Made by a program: the position numbers and the translations under genes
The notes under the pieces: generated by a model
The model's input: the letters and a program-made list of their open reading frames with translations, nothing else
Told to the model about the DNA's origin: nothing
Database searches by the model: none
Part shown: positions 62,678-64,000 of the stretch, one piece after another
Layout: each line of letters starts with the position of its first letter
Numbering within the stretch: position 1 is the stretch's first letter
From: Dialister hominis
GTDB taxonomy: Bacteria; Bacillota; Negativicutes; Veillonellales; Dialisteraceae
Length of the DNA stretch: 64,000 nt
Direction of reading: 5' to 3'
NCBI RefSeq assembly: GCF_007164725.1
Contig: NZ_AP019697.1
Coordinates: 239,501 to 303,500 of the forward strand

Positions 62678-64000
62678 TTGTACTGGTTTTACAACATATG
62701 CCTTGTGGCTTACTGGATTCTGCAGATTCCGATCCTGATTTACCGCCTCGTCTTTGAAGAGGGGTTCTATGACCGCCTGAAGCAGAGTGCCGGCATCATG
62801 CCGACCCCGACCCTCCAGCGGATCGCGTACCATAACGCCATCTGGGTGCATGCCGCATCCGTCGGCGAAGTGGTCGCAGCCAGCCCGATCGTCCGGGAAC
62901 TGAAGAAGAAATATCCCGATGAGATGGTCGTCGTCTCCGTCGTCACGGCAACAGGCCACCGCATGGCCCGCAGGATCATTCCCGAGGCGGACGGGCATAT
63001 CTTCTTCCCCTTTGACCTTCCGGTCATTACTGAACGCATCGTCAATATCGTCGATCCCAAGGCCATCATCCTCATCGAGACTGAACTCTGGCCGAATTTC
63101 CTTCGCCTGGCGTGGAGAAAGAAGATCCCGGTCATGATGATGAACGGACGCATCAGCGGACGCTCGATGGGAAAATATGCACTGATCAAACGCTTCACGA
63201 CAAGGATGCTTTTCCAGATCCAGCGTTTCTGCATGCAGTCTGCCATCGACAGGGAGCGCATCATTTCCATGGGTGCCATCCCTGAACGTGTGACGATTAC
63301 AGGAAATACGAAGTATGACCAGACGTATGCGACGGTCTCCGAAGAAGAAAGAGCAGCGCTCCGCAAGGAATTCCGCTTCGACGGAAAGGGACCGATCATC
63401 GTTGCCGGCAGCACGCATGGCGGCGAGGAAGAAATCGTCGTCAAGCTCTTTGGGAAGATTTTGAAGAAGTATCCGGATGCAAGGCTTCTCCTTGCTGTCC
63501 GTGAAATCACAAGGGCGCCTTCCGTCCGTTTCATAATCAAGCATCAGGGCTACACGGTCCTTCGCCGTTCCAAGATGGGGACGGATGAGGACGACGGCAC
63601 AAGCCCGCAGATCGTGATCCTCGATACGATCGGGGAACTCGGACGTCTCTACAGCCTGGCTGACGTCGTTTTCGTCGGCGGAAGCTTCGTCAAGGTCGGC
63701 GGCCACAATATCCTTGAACCGGCAGCGCACGGCAAGCCCGTCGTCGTCGGACCGAACATGTTCAATTTCCAGGAAATCTTCGAACTTCTCTCCAGCCGCG
63801 GTGTGTGCCTGATGGCGCATAATGAGGCTGAATTTGAGAAGATCATGTTTGATCTCCTTGATCATCCTGAAACAATCAAAAAAATGGGCGAGGCGGCTCT
63901 TGAAGTCGTCAGCGAAAACCAGGGAGCGACGGACAGGAATATCAAAGCCTTCGCTGAACTGATTGAATCATCCGGCGTTAAGCTGGGAGGACGGCATGAG
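62678..64000 (+). CDS. waaA: 3-deoxy-D-manno-octulosonic acid transferase (Kdo transferase), 3' end cut
   Basis: Open frame from TTG 62678, directly after the msbA stop with GGAGAAGAA as ribosome site, through the window end (441 codons, nearly full length). An N-terminal membrane anchor (YWFYNICLVAYWILQIPILIY) is followed by the acceptor domain with the catalytic Glu region EEGFYDRLKQ, then IWVHAASVGEVVAASP, ETELWPNFLRLAW, and the CMP-Kdo site GGSFVKVGGHNILEPAAHGKPVVVGP. It adds Kdo to lipid IVA, so the organism has at least a minimal LPS core. At 63996 an ATG in another frame, behind GGGAGG, may open the next gene (lpxK would be usual). Confidence 0.93.
   Translation, partial: MYWFYNICLVAYWILQIPILIYRLVFEEGFYDRLKQSAGIMPTPTLQRIAYHNAIWVHAASVGEVVAASPIVRELKKKYPDEMVVVSVVTATGHRMARRIIPEADGHIFFPFDLPVITERIVNIVDPKAIILIETELWPNFLRLAWRKKIPVMMMNGRISGRSMGKYALIKRFTTRMLFQIQRFCMQSAIDRERIISMGAIPERVTITGNTKYDQTYATVSEEERAALRKEFRFDGKGPIIVAGSTHGGEEEIVVKLFGKILKKYPDARLLLAVREITRAPSVRFIIKHQGYTVLRRSKMGTDEDDGTSPQIVILDTIGELGRLYSLADVVFVGGSFVKVGGHNILEPAAHGKPVVVGPNMFNFQEIFELLSSRGVCLMAHNEAEFEKIMFDLLDHPETIKKMGEAALEVVSENQGATDRNIKAFAELIESSGVKLGGRHE

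Noticed and set aside
60872-63865. A 997-codon open frame on the minus strand opposite lpxB, msbA and waaA.
   Set aside because: The plus-strand genes have clear motifs and overlaps; the antisense frame has no recognisable domain and follows from the codon use of the real genes. The same holds for the long minus-strand frames opposite mdcA, the aminotransferase, the symporter and the DEAD-box gene.
1-64000. tRNA, rRNA, prophage integrase, attachment site or replication origin.
   Set aside because: I looked for their characteristic sequences and saw none; tRNA detection by eye is unreliable, so a scan with a tRNA finder would be the decisive check.

Overview
The window looks like chromosome of a diderm Firmicute (Negativicutes, Veillonellaceae-like; Dialister or a close relative is my best guess). 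It combines Firmicute gene order (phoH-ybeY-cdd-era-corC-recO) with lipopolysaccharide genes (lpxI-lpxB-msbA-waaA) and a TonB-dependent outer-membrane receptor. Coding is dense. TTG starts are frequent, and ATT is probable once. No rRNA or tRNA gene was seen.

Layout. 0-8 kb: the end of bioA, a DUF559 protein, and a LytS/LytR-type two-component system divergent from madL-madM (malonate uptake) and mdcA. Four direct repeats paired at 21-bp spacing in the divergent region are probable sites for the LytTR regulator. 8-17.7 kb: a second DUF559 protein, a FIST-GGDEF diguanylate cyclase, a zinc-ribbon protein, an aminotransferase with a sodium:amino acid symporter, a DJ-1 family protein and two DUF4405 membrane proteins. 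Two non-coding stretches here could be small RNAs, and one carries a hairpin nearly identical to the CRISPR repeat core.

17.9-33.5 kb: a complete type I-F CRISPR-Cas locus (cas1, cas2-3 fusion, cas8f, cas5f, cas7f, cas6f), then its leader and an array of 122 intact repeats by my count. The array holds a tandemly amplified 10-spacer block and a duplicated spacer trio. Just past the array is a 370-residue protein that I read as six ribbon-helix-helix-like modules.

35-43 kb: an arginine cluster on the minus strand (M20 amidohydrolase, argF, argC, argB, argD) with a palindromic operator, then a TonB-dependent receptor. 43-50 kb: a DEAD-box helicase with a long leader, a glutaredoxin-like protein, a LysR regulator divergent from an alpha/beta hydrolase whose lipoprotein signal is out of frame, NAD+ synthase, and a radical SAM protein. 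50-56 kb: the ribosome/RNA maintenance operon. 56-58.7 kb: two tandem sstT genes. 58.9-64 kb: lipid A and Kdo genes, with waaA running off the end.

Two kinds of repeat recur between genes. One is an intergenic element of about 110 bp (six copies), two copies of which sit in 250-260 bp MITE-like units with 17-bp terminal inverted repeats. The other is a set of terminators that share stem and loop sequence. All assignments come from reading the sequence; no database search was run.
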